The position numbers were made by a program, and so were the translations under genes. The notes under the pieces are model-generated. The model searched no databases, was not told the origin of the DNA, and saw only the letters and a list, made by a program, of their open reading frames with translations. Shown here one piece after another: positions 1-6,200 of a stretch of DNA of 8,537 bases; within the stretch, counting starts at the first letter, position 1, and the number at the start of each line of letters is the position of its first letter. Source of the DNA: Desulfotomaculaceae bacterium (GTDB lineage: Bacteria > Bacillota > Desulfotomaculia > Desulfotomaculales > Pelotomaculaceae); NCBI GenBank assembly GCA_028704035.1, contig JAQVLS010000058.1, positions 1 to 8,537 of the forward strand. Reading direction: 5' to 3'.

Positions 1-142
1 TATTTGAAAAGCCCATTTTATCTTTTTCGATTTTTTCGATTAGGTTCATTAGTACCCGTCGGCTTAACCTAAGCTGTTCTACTTTTTCTTCAAGTTCCCG
101 CACTTTTGCTTGAAGGTATGGCAGATCGGTCTTGTCATGCAT
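1..142 (-). CDS. Small coiled-coil protein, N-terminal part (runs off the left edge)
   Basis: An open frame starts at an ATG whose complement is at 140-142 and stays open for 47 codons to the window edge. It was too short to be called automatically. The start is supported by GAGGTGA (complement of 149-155) six bases upstream. A second ATG four bases further on is in another frame that soon stops. The visible protein begins MHDKTDLPYLQAKVRELEEK and continues with a charged, leucine-rich heptad-like stretch (residues 9-43), so a coiled coil is likely. No catalytic motif, signal peptide or membrane segment is visible. In B. subtilis the miaB homologue lies a few genes downstream of spoVS, so this could be a small gene preceding miaB, but nothing in the window shows that. 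The function is not recognised; the call as a real gene rests on the RBS, the open frame and the regular helical pattern. Confidence 0.7.
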   Translation of the reverse strand, partial: MHDKTDLPYLQAKVRELEEKVEQLRLSRRVLMNLIEKIEKDKMGFSN

Positions 143-270
143 GCCTTATCACCTCATCGGGCATTCCCATCATAGTATATGCCTGATGACAGCCATTTAG
201 ACGATTGTGACAAACCCTACCATTACAACCTTAAAACAATTTGACTGGGTTCATAAATTTTTTTAATTTT
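143..270. other. Intergenic gap with an imperfect hairpin before the small gene
   Basis: This AT-rich gap separates the aminotransferase stop from the small coiled-coil gene. No terminator hairpin with a U-run follows the aminotransferase on the minus strand, so transcription may continue. An imperfect stem (arms 155-164 and 179-188, one mismatch, 14-base loop) ends at the RBS of the small gene. No convincing promoter was found. Confidence 0.4.
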
Positions 271-1437
271 TTATTTAAAAGAAAAATTTTCACTAATCCG
301 CCGCACGGCCTCTGCCAGAAGCGCTTCATCTTTAACCATGGCAATTCTCACATAACCCTCACCCTGCCTGCCAAAAGCGCTGCCAGAGACAACAACGACC
401 CCTGCCTTCTCTAATAAATCAGAAACTAAAGCGTATGATGAGTTATATCCCGGCGGCAGAGGCGCCCAGATAAACATGGAGGCGCTGGGTTTAGGAATAA
501 CCCAGCCAATTTCACCCAAACCGTCCACCAACACATCCCTGCGCCGCTGATAAGTTTTGGTCATATCGGCTACACAATCCTGAGGGCCGGTAAGGGCTGC
601 AATTCCTGCTTCCTGTACCGCGAGAAACACACCGTAATCTATATTCGATTTAATTAAGGCGAGATTAGAAACAACGTCCTTGTTTCCAGCGACAAAACCG
701 AGCCTGCAGCCGGCCATATTATAGGTTTTTGACACAGAGTAGAACTCTACGCCTACTTCTTTGGCTCCTTCGATCTCTAGAAAGCTCATCGGTTTAAAAT
801 TGTCATATGCCAGTTCAGCATAGGCCATATCATGGCAGACCAAAATATCATACCTGCGGGCAAATTCAACCACATGGTTGAAAAAACTAAAGTCTGCCGA
901 AGCGGCGGTCGGATTATTGGGATAATTGATCCACATCATTTTTGATTTTTTTGCAATATGTTCTGGAATATTAGATAGATCAGGCAAAAAATTATTTTCA
1001 GCCAGAAGAGGAATGGGATAAACTTCTCCCTGGGCCATTAGTATGCTGAAGCTATAAATCGGATATCCGGGATCCGGGACAAGCGCTACATCGCCCGGGT
1101 CGATATATGCCATCGCTAAATGGGCCAGCCCGTCCTGTGAACCCATAAGCGCCAGTATTTCATTATCCGGGTTAAGATCAACATTAAAGCGTTTTTTATA
1201 CCACCCGGCCACCGCCTCATACAGACGAGGCATTCCACTCAACGAATACGAATAATTCATGGGATTACCGACAGAATCCTGCAGGGCTTTTATTATGTGG
1301 GGGGCGGGAGGAAGATCCGGGCTGCCCACGCTGAGATTAATAGCCTCAATACCTCTTGCTTCAAATCTTTTCTTTTTTTCATCCATATCGTTAAAAATTC
1401 CCGAAGACAGTTTGTCCATGCGCTTTGCCTTATTCAT
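271..1437 (-). CDS. PLP-dependent class I/II aminotransferase, LL-diaminopimelate aminotransferase (DapL)-like
   Basis: This is a fold-type I PLP aminotransferase of 388 residues, a normal length for the family. Visible hallmarks are a substrate/phosphate loop at GSQDG (99-103), the cofactor motif NYPNNPTAA (171-179, Asn175 expected to contact PLP), HDMAY (202-206, Asp203 and Tyr206 around the pyridine ring), the Schiff-base lysine in SVSKTYNMAG (Lys237), Arg245 in the phosphate site, and a C-terminal Arg364 in GYVRIAM expected to bind the substrate carboxylate. Overall wording is closest to DapL-type enzymes, which make LL-diaminopimelate from tetrahydrodipicolinate and glutamate for lysine and peptidoglycan synthesis, but closely related paralogues use other substrates, so no symbol is given. 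A longer frame begins at 1500, but the ATG at 1437 was chosen because it follows GGGAGGT by about four bases and lies 28 bases after the PHP stop, whereas the upstream start would overlap that gene. It probably shares a transcript with the PHP gene. Confidence 0.85.
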   Translation of the reverse strand: MNKAKRMDKLSSGIFNDMDEKKKRFEARGIEAINLSVGSPDLPPAPHIIKALQDSVGNPMNYSYSLSGMPRLYEAVAGWYKKRFNVDLNPDNEILALMGSQDGLAHLAMAYIDPGDVALVPDPGYPIYSFSILMAQGEVYPIPLLAENNFLPDLSNIPEHIAKKSKMMWINYPNNPTAASADFSFFNHVVEFARRYDILVCHDMAYAELAYDNFKPMSFLEIEGAKEVGVEFYSVSKTYNMAGCRLGFVAGNKDVVSNLALIKSNIDYGVFLAVQEAGIAALTGPQDCVADMTKTYQRRRDVLVDGLGEIGWVIPKPSASMFIWAPLPPGYNSSYALVSDLLEKAGVVVVSGSAFGRQGEGYVRIAMVKDEALLAEAVRRISENFSFK

Positions 1438-1465
1438 GCCGACCTCCCGGTTATTAGCTTTAATT

Positions 1466-2281
1466 TTATCCCGCTCTTTTTTTAAGTTCCTCAACAACAC
1501 TATAGGGAACAGTAATCATTCCAAATCTATTTCCTTCCTTATGTCCAGGGCTATGATAATCCGATCCCCCTGTAGCAACCAACCCTTTTTGCCAGGCAAG
1601 CCGTTTAAAATAGTTGGACTGATCTATGGAATGGGACGGATGATAAACCTCGATGCCGGTCAGTCCGGCTTTTATTAAATCTTCCAGTAAATGCTCCGAC
1701 CTGTTCAGTCCCGGGTGGGCAAGGACAGGTGCGCCGCCTGCAGATTTTATTAAGGCAACTGCTTCAACAGGCTCCATTTTATACCTGGTTACGTAGGCAG
1801 GACGTCCCTCGCCGATATACTTCTCAAATGCTTCAAATATCGTTTTCACTGCGCCAATTTTAATCATGGCCGCAGCCAAATGAGGCCTGCCAAGGGAACC
1901 GCACCCAGAAATATCCGTGATCATCTTCATAGTGACAGGAAACCCAAGTCCCTGTAGTTTTTCAACCATTCTTTCCATACGGTAAATCCTTGCCTCACAT
2001 AAAGCTGCCAGCTTCGCCAGAAACAAGCGGTCGCCCAGGTCTACCAGATAACCAAGGATATGTATTTCCTCTCCCTGCGAATATGATCCTAACTCGATGC
2101 CAGGTACTACCTCAATCCCACTTACAAGACCTTCATGCAATGCCGGCTTAATACCGGCAAGGGTGTCGTGGTCGGTTATAGCTATGGCTTCTAGCTTAAG
2201 CGATTTAGCCATTCCGACAATTTCTCCGGGAGTAGAGCCACCATCGGAATAGGTGGTGTGAATATGCATATCTGCCAGCAT
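1466..2281 (-). CDS. PHP-domain metal-dependent phosphoesterase (TrpH/YciV-like)
   Basis: The product is a 271-residue PHP-domain protein of the stand-alone phosphoesterase type related to TrpH/YciV (RNase AM, nucleoside 3',5'-bisphosphate phosphatase), which removes phosphate from short nucleotides and RNA ends. The metal ligands can be followed in order: DMHIHTTYSDG (His6, His8, Asp13), ITDHDT (Asp37-His38), GIEL (Glu63), EIHILGY (His74), GRPHLA (His134), LAHPG (His189), EVYHP (His214) and GGSDYHSPGH (Asp241, His243). The set looks complete, so the enzyme is probably active; its exact substrate cannot be read from sequence. An upstream ATG at 2308 would add nine residues but has only a poor RBS. 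The ATG at 2281 follows GGGGTGA by about eight bases and starts just before the first metal motif, as is usual in this family. The aminotransferase begins 28 bases after the stop. Confidence 0.85.
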   Translation of the reverse strand: MLADMHIHTTYSDGGSTPGEIVGMAKSLKLEAIAITDHDTLAGIKPALHEGLVSGIEVVPGIELGSYSQGEEIHILGYLVDLGDRLFLAKLAALCEARIYRMERMVEKLQGLGFPVTMKMITDISGCGSLGRPHLAAAMIKIGAVKTIFEAFEKYIGEGRPAYVTRYKMEPVEAVALIKSAGGAPVLAHPGLNRSEHLLEDLIKAGLTGIEVYHPSHSIDQSNYFKRLAWQKGLVATGGSDYHSPGHKEGNRFGMITVPYSVVEELKKRAG

Positions 2282-2343
2282 TTTATGGTCACCCCATTTT
2301 TTCGACATTTATTATTTTAAAACCTGCTTTGGGGTTTAAAAAT

Positions 2344-2349
2344 ATTATA
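2344..2349 (-). promoter_or_regulatory. Possible -10 box ahead of the PHP gene
   Basis: A perfect TATAAT occurs on the minus strand behind the spoVS terminator and in front of the PHP gene, where a promoter would be expected. The position 17 bases upstream (CGATAA) is a poor -35 match and no extended -10 TG is present, so this is only a candidate for sigma-A or an alternative sigma factor. Confidence 0.3.
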
Positions 2350-2375
2350 TATCCCACAACGCACGCTTATCGTAT

Positions 2376-2418
2376 CATAAAACAACACCTGTTCATTAAT
2401 ATTTAACAAACAGGTGTT
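2376..2418 (-). terminator. Probable intrinsic terminator behind spoVS
   Basis: A perfect 10-base inverted repeat, AACACCTGTT (2409-2418) and AACAGGTGTT (2384-2393), encloses a 15-base AT-rich loop 35 bases after the spoVS stop codon. On the minus strand it is followed by GTTTTAT, a short U-tract. The tail is weak compared with the one at 5985-6013, so termination may be partial. It fits spoVS being the last gene of its unit, with the PHP gene starting a new one. Confidence 0.6.
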
Positions 2419-2446
2419 CTTGTTATTTATTTTACTTATCAACTAG

Positions 2447-2707
2447 TTACCGTGGTTCAACAATAAGCTTTATAGCGGTCCTTTCTTCTCCATCAATAAT
2501 TATGTCGGTAAATGCCGGTATACAAATCAGGTCGACCCCGCTCGGCGCTACAAAACCTCTAGCTATTGCTACTGCTTTTACTGCTTGGTTTAATGCGCCT
2601 GCGCCAATTGCTTGCATTTCAGCGCAACCTCGCTCGCGGAGCACACCAGCCAGGGCGCCTGCAACAGAATTTGGATTGGATTTGGCTGAAACCTTTAATA
2701 TGTCCAT
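2447..2707 (-). CDS. spoVS: Stage V sporulation protein S
   Basis: The 86-residue product matches the highly conserved SpoVS family over its whole length, including KVSAKSNPNSVAGALAGVL (6-24), AIGAGALNQAVKA and the C-terminal DGEERTAIKLIVEPR. SpoVS is a small Alba-like nucleic-acid-binding protein; in B. subtilis it is needed for progress of sporulation to stage V and affects septation and spore coat assembly. Compared with the B. subtilis protein as remembered, only a handful of residues differ. The ATG is supported by a doubled GGAGGAGG ribosome binding site (complement of 2718-2725) about nine bases upstream, implying strong translation. A sigma-H-like promoter lies at 2771-2799 and a hairpin terminator follows the gene, so it can be transcribed alone; ymdB is immediately upstream in the same direction, as in B. 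subtilis. Confidence 0.97.
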   Translation of the reverse strand: MDILKVSAKSNPNSVAGALAGVLRERGCAEMQAIGAGALNQAVKAVAIARGFVAPSGVDLICIPAFTDIIIDGEERTAIKLIVEPR

Positions 2708-2770
2708 CTGATGAAAACCTCCTCCATTACTTAGTATAAACTTGAAATCCTGATCTCCCTGTATGATGTA

Positions 2771-2799
2771 TATTTCTCTAACCTCTAAATAATTCCTTT
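2771..2799 (-). promoter_or_regulatory. Sigma-H-like promoter for spoVS
   Basis: On the minus strand, AAAGGAATT (complement of 2791-2799) matches the sigma-H -35 consensus RnAGGAwWW fully. After an 11-base spacer comes AGAGAAATA (complement of 2771-2779), matching RnnGAATww except GAAA for GAAT. A start near 2763 would give a leader of about 55 bases. The B. subtilis spoVS gene is known to be sigma-H dependent, which supports the reading. Confidence 0.6.
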
Positions 2800-2848
2800 C
2801 ATTTTACCTCAATAATTTTTTTAATATCATAACATTCTAACTATTGTC

Positions 2849-3628
2849 TTATTCATAATTTTGTACACGTCTAATAGAAACAGCCTCGCCTGTATCTTCG
2901 TCGATTTCTATTATAGCTCCATTAAATTGAAAAGGTCCTGTAGCAACCTCAAAATACCTGGGAATCCTACTGATGAACTTTTCGATAACAACATCCTTTT
3001 TTACTCCGATCACTGAATCCATTGGCCCTGTCATACCCAGATCAGTTATATAAGCGGTTCCCCCGGGCAGGATTCTTTCATCCGCAGTTTGCACATGAGT
3101 ATGAGTGCCGACCACCGCCGATACACGCCCGGACAGGTACCACCCCATGGCCATTTTTTCCGAGGTGGCTTCCGCATGAAAGTCAACAATTATAATCCTG
3201 GTTTGTTCTTTTATCCTTTTTAGTATCTCGTCAACCCGCCGGAAAGGGCAGTCTAAGGCCTCCTGGAAAATTCTTCCGGCAAGATTTATCACACAGACAT
3301 CAATATTCCCTGGCGCCGAATAAACAGCCCAGCCCATACCAGGTGTACCCGGCGGGTAATTAGCCGGCCTGACAATGCGAGATTCCCTGTATAAGTATTT
3401 ATAAGCCTCCCTTTTACTCCATACATGGTTACCCATGGTAAGCACATCCACACCATTTAGAAACATTTCCCGGGCGGTATCTTCAGTAATACCCTTGCCA
3501 CTGGCAGCATTTTCGCCATTTGCTATTACAAAATCAAGATTAAATTCTTTCCTTAAATTGTCTACGTTAACCTTTACCGCCCGACGGCCGGGACGTCCCA
3601 CTATATCTCCAATTATCAGCAGGCGCAA
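2849..3628 (-). CDS. ymdB: YmdB-family metallophosphoesterase (2',3'-cAMP phosphodiesterase)
   Basis: This is a 259-residue calcineurin-like metallophosphoesterase of the YmdB family (TIGR00282); the B. subtilis protein has about 264 residues. YmdB hydrolyses 2',3'-cyclic nucleotides and governs late adaptive decisions such as biofilm and nanotube formation, partly through RNA turnover next to RNase Y. Metal and catalytic residues are in place: GDIVGRPGR (Asp8), ANGENA (Glu39, Asn40), MGNHVW (Asn67, His68), DFHAEATSEK (His151) and GTHTHVQTAD (His176, His178). The start is a TTG (complement of 3626-3628), justified by a perfect AGGAGGT seven bases upstream and by the protein beginning right at the first strand and Asp8 motif. 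It lies 15 bases after the stop of the unknown gene and is surely co-transcribed with it. No clear terminator follows; spoVS is next. Confidence 0.95.
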   Translation of the reverse strand: MRLLIIGDIVGRPGRRAVKVNVDNLRKEFNLDFVIANGENAASGKGITEDTAREMFLNGVDVLTMGNHVWSKREAYKYLYRESRIVRPANYPPGTPGMGWAVYSAPGNIDVCVINLAGRIFQEALDCPFRRVDEILKRIKEQTRIIIVDFHAEATSEKMAMGWYLSGRVSAVVGTHTHVQTADERILPGGTAYITDLGMTGPMDSVIGVKKDVVIEKFISRIPRYFEVATGPFQFNGAIIEIDEDTGEAVSIRRVQNYE

Positions 3629-3643
3629 GGATTTTACCTCCTG

Positions 3644-4165
3644 TTATTTGTTAAATACCAAAACCTTGCCTTCTTCGCGAAAGGCAAATAGATATTTATT
3701 CTCTGCCGAACCTTTTATGCATTGCAGCATATGTTCGATCATTTCCTCTTGGGCAATAATATCCTCTTCTATGAGACGATCATTTTCTTCAGTAACGAGA
3801 TTGGAATTGAGAAACTGGCGGAATAACTCTACTATCAGGGTTATTTCTTCCTGGGCCAGGGAATGTACATCACGCTGCACCTCAATCAAGGTCAGGTTAT
3901 CACAAACATTATGATTTATGGCAACCAGAAGAGTTTCTTTGCCTTCCAACAGATTGTACACTTCAATACTGTCTAACAGCCGTCCTTTTAAATCGGCAAG
4001 CTCGTTGTCACCTAATAACCGCGAATATATAAAAGTAAATTTCAATAATTGCTTCTCCGGAAAAAAATTGACAGTAGATACTTCCGGGTAACGCACCAAT
4101 ATCGATATCAACAGGCCTACGCTGTCTGTTAGCTCTCCCCCACCGCATTTATAATCGAATCCCAT
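3644..4165 (-). CDS. Conserved-looking unknown protein between rny and ymdB
   Basis: I do not recognise a named family. The product has 173 residues, is acidic, and shows no signal peptide or membrane segment, so it is probably cytoplasmic. The N-terminus carries a Cys-Gly motif (CGGGELTDS, 7-15), then helix LLISILVRYPEV and a beta-like stretch VNFFPEKQLLKFTFIY (32-47). A long charged helical part with many Glu (104-150, e.g. LIEEDIIAQEEMIEHML) follows and the protein ends in a short hydrophobic strand GKVLVFNK. The ATG follows AAGGAAGGTG by about five bases. The gene is 15 bases ahead of ymdB with the ymdB RBS in the gap, so the two form one unit, and a near-perfect sigma-H promoter (4204-4232) lies just upstream. 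Coding is supported by normal composition and a clean RBS. The context suggests a partner or modulator of YmdB or RNase Y in early sporulation, but that is inference. Confidence 0.85.
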   Translation of the reverse strand: MGFDYKCGGGELTDSVGLLISILVRYPEVSTVNFFPEKQLLKFTFIYSRLLGDNELADLKGRLLDSIEVYNLLEGKETLLVAINHNVCDNLTLIEVQRDVHSLAQEEITLIVELFRQFLNSNLVTEENDRLIEEDIIAQEEMIEHMLQCIKGSAENKYLFAFREEGKVLVFNK

Positions 4166-4203
4166 ACTGACACCTTCCTTAAAAAAACCTGCCGAATAAT
4201 TAG

Positions 4204-4232
4204 TGATTCTGTTTTATAAACATTATTCCTGC
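4204..4232 (-). promoter_or_regulatory. Sigma-H promoter for the unknown gene and ymdB
   Basis: On the minus strand GCAGGAATA (complement of 4224-4232) matches the full -35 consensus RnAGGAwWW, then an 11-base spacer, then ACAGAATCA (complement of 4204-4212), which contains the exact RnnGAAT core. The arrangement is the same as in the B. subtilis spoVG promoter. Transcription would start near 4198, about 33 bases before the ATG, leaving the RBS well placed. An overlapping sigma-A-like pair (TTTAAA, 17 bases, TATAAA) is also present, so dual use is possible. Confidence 0.7.
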
Positions 4233-4282
4233 TTATTTAAACCCGAGCCCGCTGAAATATTATTCCATATGAAATCAATATT

Positions 4283-4376
4283 GGATAGGCATCTGCGTAA
4301 AAGCCTGCAGACCATAAACAAGGAGACATAGCCGCAAGGAAAATGCATAATTCCTCACCCGGTATGTCCCCTATCC
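4283..4376 (-). ncRNA. Candidate structured RNA element with a three-way junction
   Basis: Read on the minus strand, the two ends pair as GGAUAGG/CCUAUCC (4370-4376 with 4283-4289, 7 bp). Directly inside, GGACAUA/UAUGUCU (4363-4369 with 4324-4330, one G-U) begins a long arm that continues with CCG/CGG and AGGAA/UUCCU around a nine-base loop. A second arm is formed by UCUGC/GCAGA (4307-4311 with 4292-4296). Three stems meeting with one stacked on the closing stem is a common layout of structured RNAs. It lies 37 bases after the rny stop and 50 bases before the sigma-H promoter, so it may be the 3' end of the rny message, a small RNA, or an imperfect repeat element at DNA level. No known RNA family was recognised. 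Confidence 0.4.
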
Positions 4377-4413
4377 CTTATGAAGATCATCACAGTAAAT
4401 TTTATTGTATCAT

Positions 4414-5952
4414 TTATTTGGCGTATTCTACAACTCTGGTCTCCCGGATAATAACCACCTTTATCTGACCGGGATAATCCAGTTCATTTTCAATTCTTTT
4501 GGCAACCTCCCGCACCAGGCGTACAGCAGCTAAATCGTCAATCTTGTCTGGTTTAACCATGATCCTTACTTCGCGACCCGCCTGAATTGCAAAAGATTTC
4601 TCAACACCTTCGAATGAGTTGGCAATTTCTTCAAGTTTTGTTAATCGTTTAATGTATGATTCCAGAGTCTCTCTGCGCGCTCCCGGCCTTGCTGCAGATA
4701 TCGCGTCGGCTGCCTGCACGAGAACGGCAATAATAGTTTTGGGCTCTTCATCCCCATGGTGGGCAGCAATGGCATGAATAATTTCATGTGATTCACGGTA
4801 TTTCTTAGCAAGATCAACACCAATAGTAACATGAGGACCTTCTACTTCATGATCGACAGATTTACCCAAATCGTGTAGCAGACCAGCTCTTTTGGCTACC
4901 TGAATGTCCATACCTAATTCTGCAGCCATTAATCCGGACAGGTGGGCAACTTCGATAGAGTGTTTCAGGACATTTTGCCCATAGCTTGTACGAAATTTAA
5001 GCCGTCCGAGGAGGATGACTATCTCAGGATGAAATCCGTGTACGCCAGTCTCAAAAGAGGCCTGTTCACCAGCTTCACGGATCTGTACATTTACATCCTT
5101 TTGCGCCTTCTCTACCATCTCTTCTATGCGGGCCGGGTGAATCCTGCCGTCAACTATCAACTTCTCCAGGGCGATCCTAGCCACTTCCCTGCGGATCGGA
5201 TCAAAGCCGGATAAAATGACGGCTTCCGGAGTATCATCAATAATCAAATCTATACCGGTCAATGTTTCAAAAGCCCTTATATTCCTGCCTTCACGGCCGA
5301 TAATGCGGCCTTTCATTTCATCGCTTGGCAGGGGTATAACCGCGACGGTAGCTTCAGCCACATGATCGGCGGCACATCTTTGAATAGCCAGGGAAATTAT
5401 GTTACGGGCACGTTTTTCCCCCTCTTCCTTAGCTTTATGCTCAATGTCTTTGATCATTATGGCTGCTTCATGTTGGATTTCTTTTTCAATATCTGCAAGC
5501 AGGATCTGCTTGGCATCTTCGGAGGTTAAACCGGATATTCGTTCCAACTCTACTAATTGCCGTTTATAGATACCCGATAGCTTTGTCTTAATAGCTTCAA
5601 CTTCCAAATCTTTTTTGCCTAGAACTTCTTCCTTTTTTTCAATGGAATCGACCTTACGATCCAGATTTTCTTCTTTTTGCACTAGACGACGCTCAAGTCT
5701 TTGCAACTCCGACCTGCGCTCCCTGTTCTCCTTTTCTACATCATTACGGAGTTTCAACACTTCTTCCTTGGCCTCGAGAAGAACCTCTCTTTTCTTAGCT
5801 TCCGCTCCTTTATCAGCCTCTTCTATTATTTTTGCAGCTTCAGCCTCAGCAGAGATAATCTTTGCTTCCGCCAGGTATTTCCTGAGAAAGTATCCTAAAA
5901 CAAAAGTGACCAAAGCTGCTATAATAATAATACCAATAGTGTCTAAATCCAC
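4414..5952 (-). CDS. rny: Ribonuclease Y (membrane-anchored endoribonuclease)
   Basis: RNase Y starts mRNA decay in Firmicutes and is anchored at the inner face of the membrane. The 512-residue product (B. subtilis about 520) shows the full domain order: an N-terminal membrane helix (about 5-23), a long Glu/Lys/Arg-rich coiled coil (about 28-180), a KH RNA-binding domain with [12 protein letters not shown] (215-226, GxxG loop), and an HD domain with His331 and the catalytic LLHDLGK (His360-Asp361), followed by the conserved C-terminal domain ending near [15 protein letters not shown] longer open frame reaches 6024, but it would translate through the terminator at 5985-6013. The GTG at 5952 was chosen because GGGAGGTGA sits five bases upstream and it yields the usual short leader before the membrane helix. 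Only about 20 bases separate the upstream terminator from this RBS, so expression depends on read-through or on transcripts starting at the 6201-6229 promoter. Confidence 0.96.
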   Translation of the reverse strand: MDLDTIGIIIIAALVTFVLGYFLRKYLAEAKIISAEAEAAKIIEEADKGAEAKKREVLLEAKEEVLKLRNDVEKENRERRSELQRLERRLVQKEENLDRKVDSIEKKEEVLGKKDLEVEAIKTKLSGIYKRQLVELERISGLTSEDAKQILLADIEKEIQHEAAIMIKDIEHKAKEEGEKRARNIISLAIQRCAADHVAEATVAVIPLPSDEMKGRIIGREGRNIRAFETLTGIDLIIDDTPEAVILSGFDPIRREVARIALEKLIVDGRIHPARIEEMVEKAQKDVNVQIREAGEQASFETGVHGFHPEIVILLGRLKFRTSYGQNVLKHSIEVAHLSGLMAAELGMDIQVAKRAGLLHDLGKSVDHEVEGPHVTIGVDLAKKYRESHEIIHAIAAHHGDEEPKTIIAVLVQAADAISAARPGARRETLESYIKRLTKLEEIANSFEGVEKSFAIQAGREVRIMVKPDKIDDLAAVRLVREVAKRIENELDYPGQIKVVIIRETRVVEYAK

Positions 5953-5984
5953 ACAACTCACCTCCCTTGCTAAATAAATATTTA

Positions 5985-6013
5985 AAACAAAAAAACACCG
6001 AGTAAAACTCGGT
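5985..6013 (-). terminator. Strong intrinsic terminator just ahead of rny
   Basis: On the minus strand ACCGAGT-TTT-ACTCGGT forms a perfect 7-bp stem (5997-6013) followed at once by GTTTTTTTGTTTT. This is a textbook Rho-independent terminator. It stands only 45 bases upstream of the rny GTG and would end transcripts from the promoter at 6201-6229 as an RNA of about 200 nt. No alternative partner for either arm was found in the leader, so a switchable antiterminator is not obvious. Confidence 0.9.
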
Positions 6014-6194
6014 AGAAAATACAATTACACTACTTATATACTTGTCCAGTCCCAGGTAAGAAAAATTAGCCCGCTAAAATGCGCAATCTAAAAGTTCGGC
6101 CACTAACAACTGCCCAACTCCTACCTCCCGACAATATTGGATTTTATCTATAATAAAACCCGTACAAAGTAGTATACAATTCTATTTTCTCCCA
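5985..6194 (-). ncRNA. Candidate ~200-nt non-coding RNA (6S-like rod) or rny leader
   Basis: The segment runs from the predicted start of a near-consensus promoter to a strong terminator and has no good reading frame. Its ends are complementary on the minus strand: AGAAAAUA (6183-6190) pairs with 6014-6021, AAUU (6178-6181) with 6023-6026, ACUACUU (6167-6173) with 6029-6035, UAC (6162-6164) with 6039-6041, UUGUC (6130-6134) with 6042-6046, and AGGUA (6122-6126) with 6054-6058. A 9-bp hairpin GGGUUUUAU/AUAAAAUCC (6139-6161) bulges from the 5' side, a small UUAG/CUAA hairpin (6067-6078) lies on the 3' side, and GUUnGGC/GCCnAAC forms the tip. A rod of roughly 180 nt with internal bubbles resembles 6S RNA, the RNA polymerase inhibitor, but no conserved 6S sequence was recognised. 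The alternative is a long attenuated 5' leader controlling rny. T-box motifs were looked for and not found. Confidence 0.5.
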
Positions 6195-6200
6195 GAATTA

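Larger units (their letters stand above)
4166..4413. other. 248-base gap between rny and the unknown gene
   Basis: This gap holds, reading on the minus strand, the end of the rny message, a region with nested inverted repeats (4283-4376), a sigma-H promoter (4204-4232) and the RBS of the unknown gene. No U-tailed terminator was found behind rny. A 41-codon frame is present but overlaps both the repeats and the promoter and is not called. Confidence 0.6.

Noticed and set aside
171..183. CATATACTA on the minus strand as a sporulation sigma-E/sigma-K -10 element for the small gene
   Set aside because: The -10-like match is not backed by a convincing -35 element at the right distance.
1438..1500. 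N-terminal extension of the aminotransferase by 21 residues
   Set aside because: It would overlap the PHP gene and lacks an RBS, whereas the ATG at 1437 has GGGAGGT at the right distance.
3435..3914. Long plus-strand frames opposite ymdB, the unknown gene, rny, recA and the helicase
   Set aside because: They lie antisense to well-supported genes, are Ser/Arg-rich in the manner of mirror frames, and have no ribosome binding sites or family resemblance.
4223..4348. A 41-codon minus-strand frame beginning MHFPCGYVSL with GAGGAATT before the ATG
   Set aside because: It overlaps the inverted-repeat region and the -35 box of the sigma-H promoter, and its sequence shows no recognisable pattern. 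A purine run before an ATG is common by chance.
5953..6024. N-terminal extension of rny by 24 residues
   Set aside because: It would be translated from within the terminator hairpin, has no RBS, and RNase Y proteins normally start just before the membrane helix; the GTG at 5952 has a strong RBS.
6067..6078. UUAGCGGGCUAA followed by UUUUU as a possible terminator
   Set aside because: The stem is only 4-5 bp with a 2-4 base loop, too weak for an intrinsic terminator; it is more likely an internal helix of the candidate RNA.
5985..6194. T-box or known riboswitch leader for rny
   Set aside because: No AGGGUGGNACC-type T-box sequence and no recognisable riboswitch core were seen, and no antiterminator partner for the terminator arms was found.
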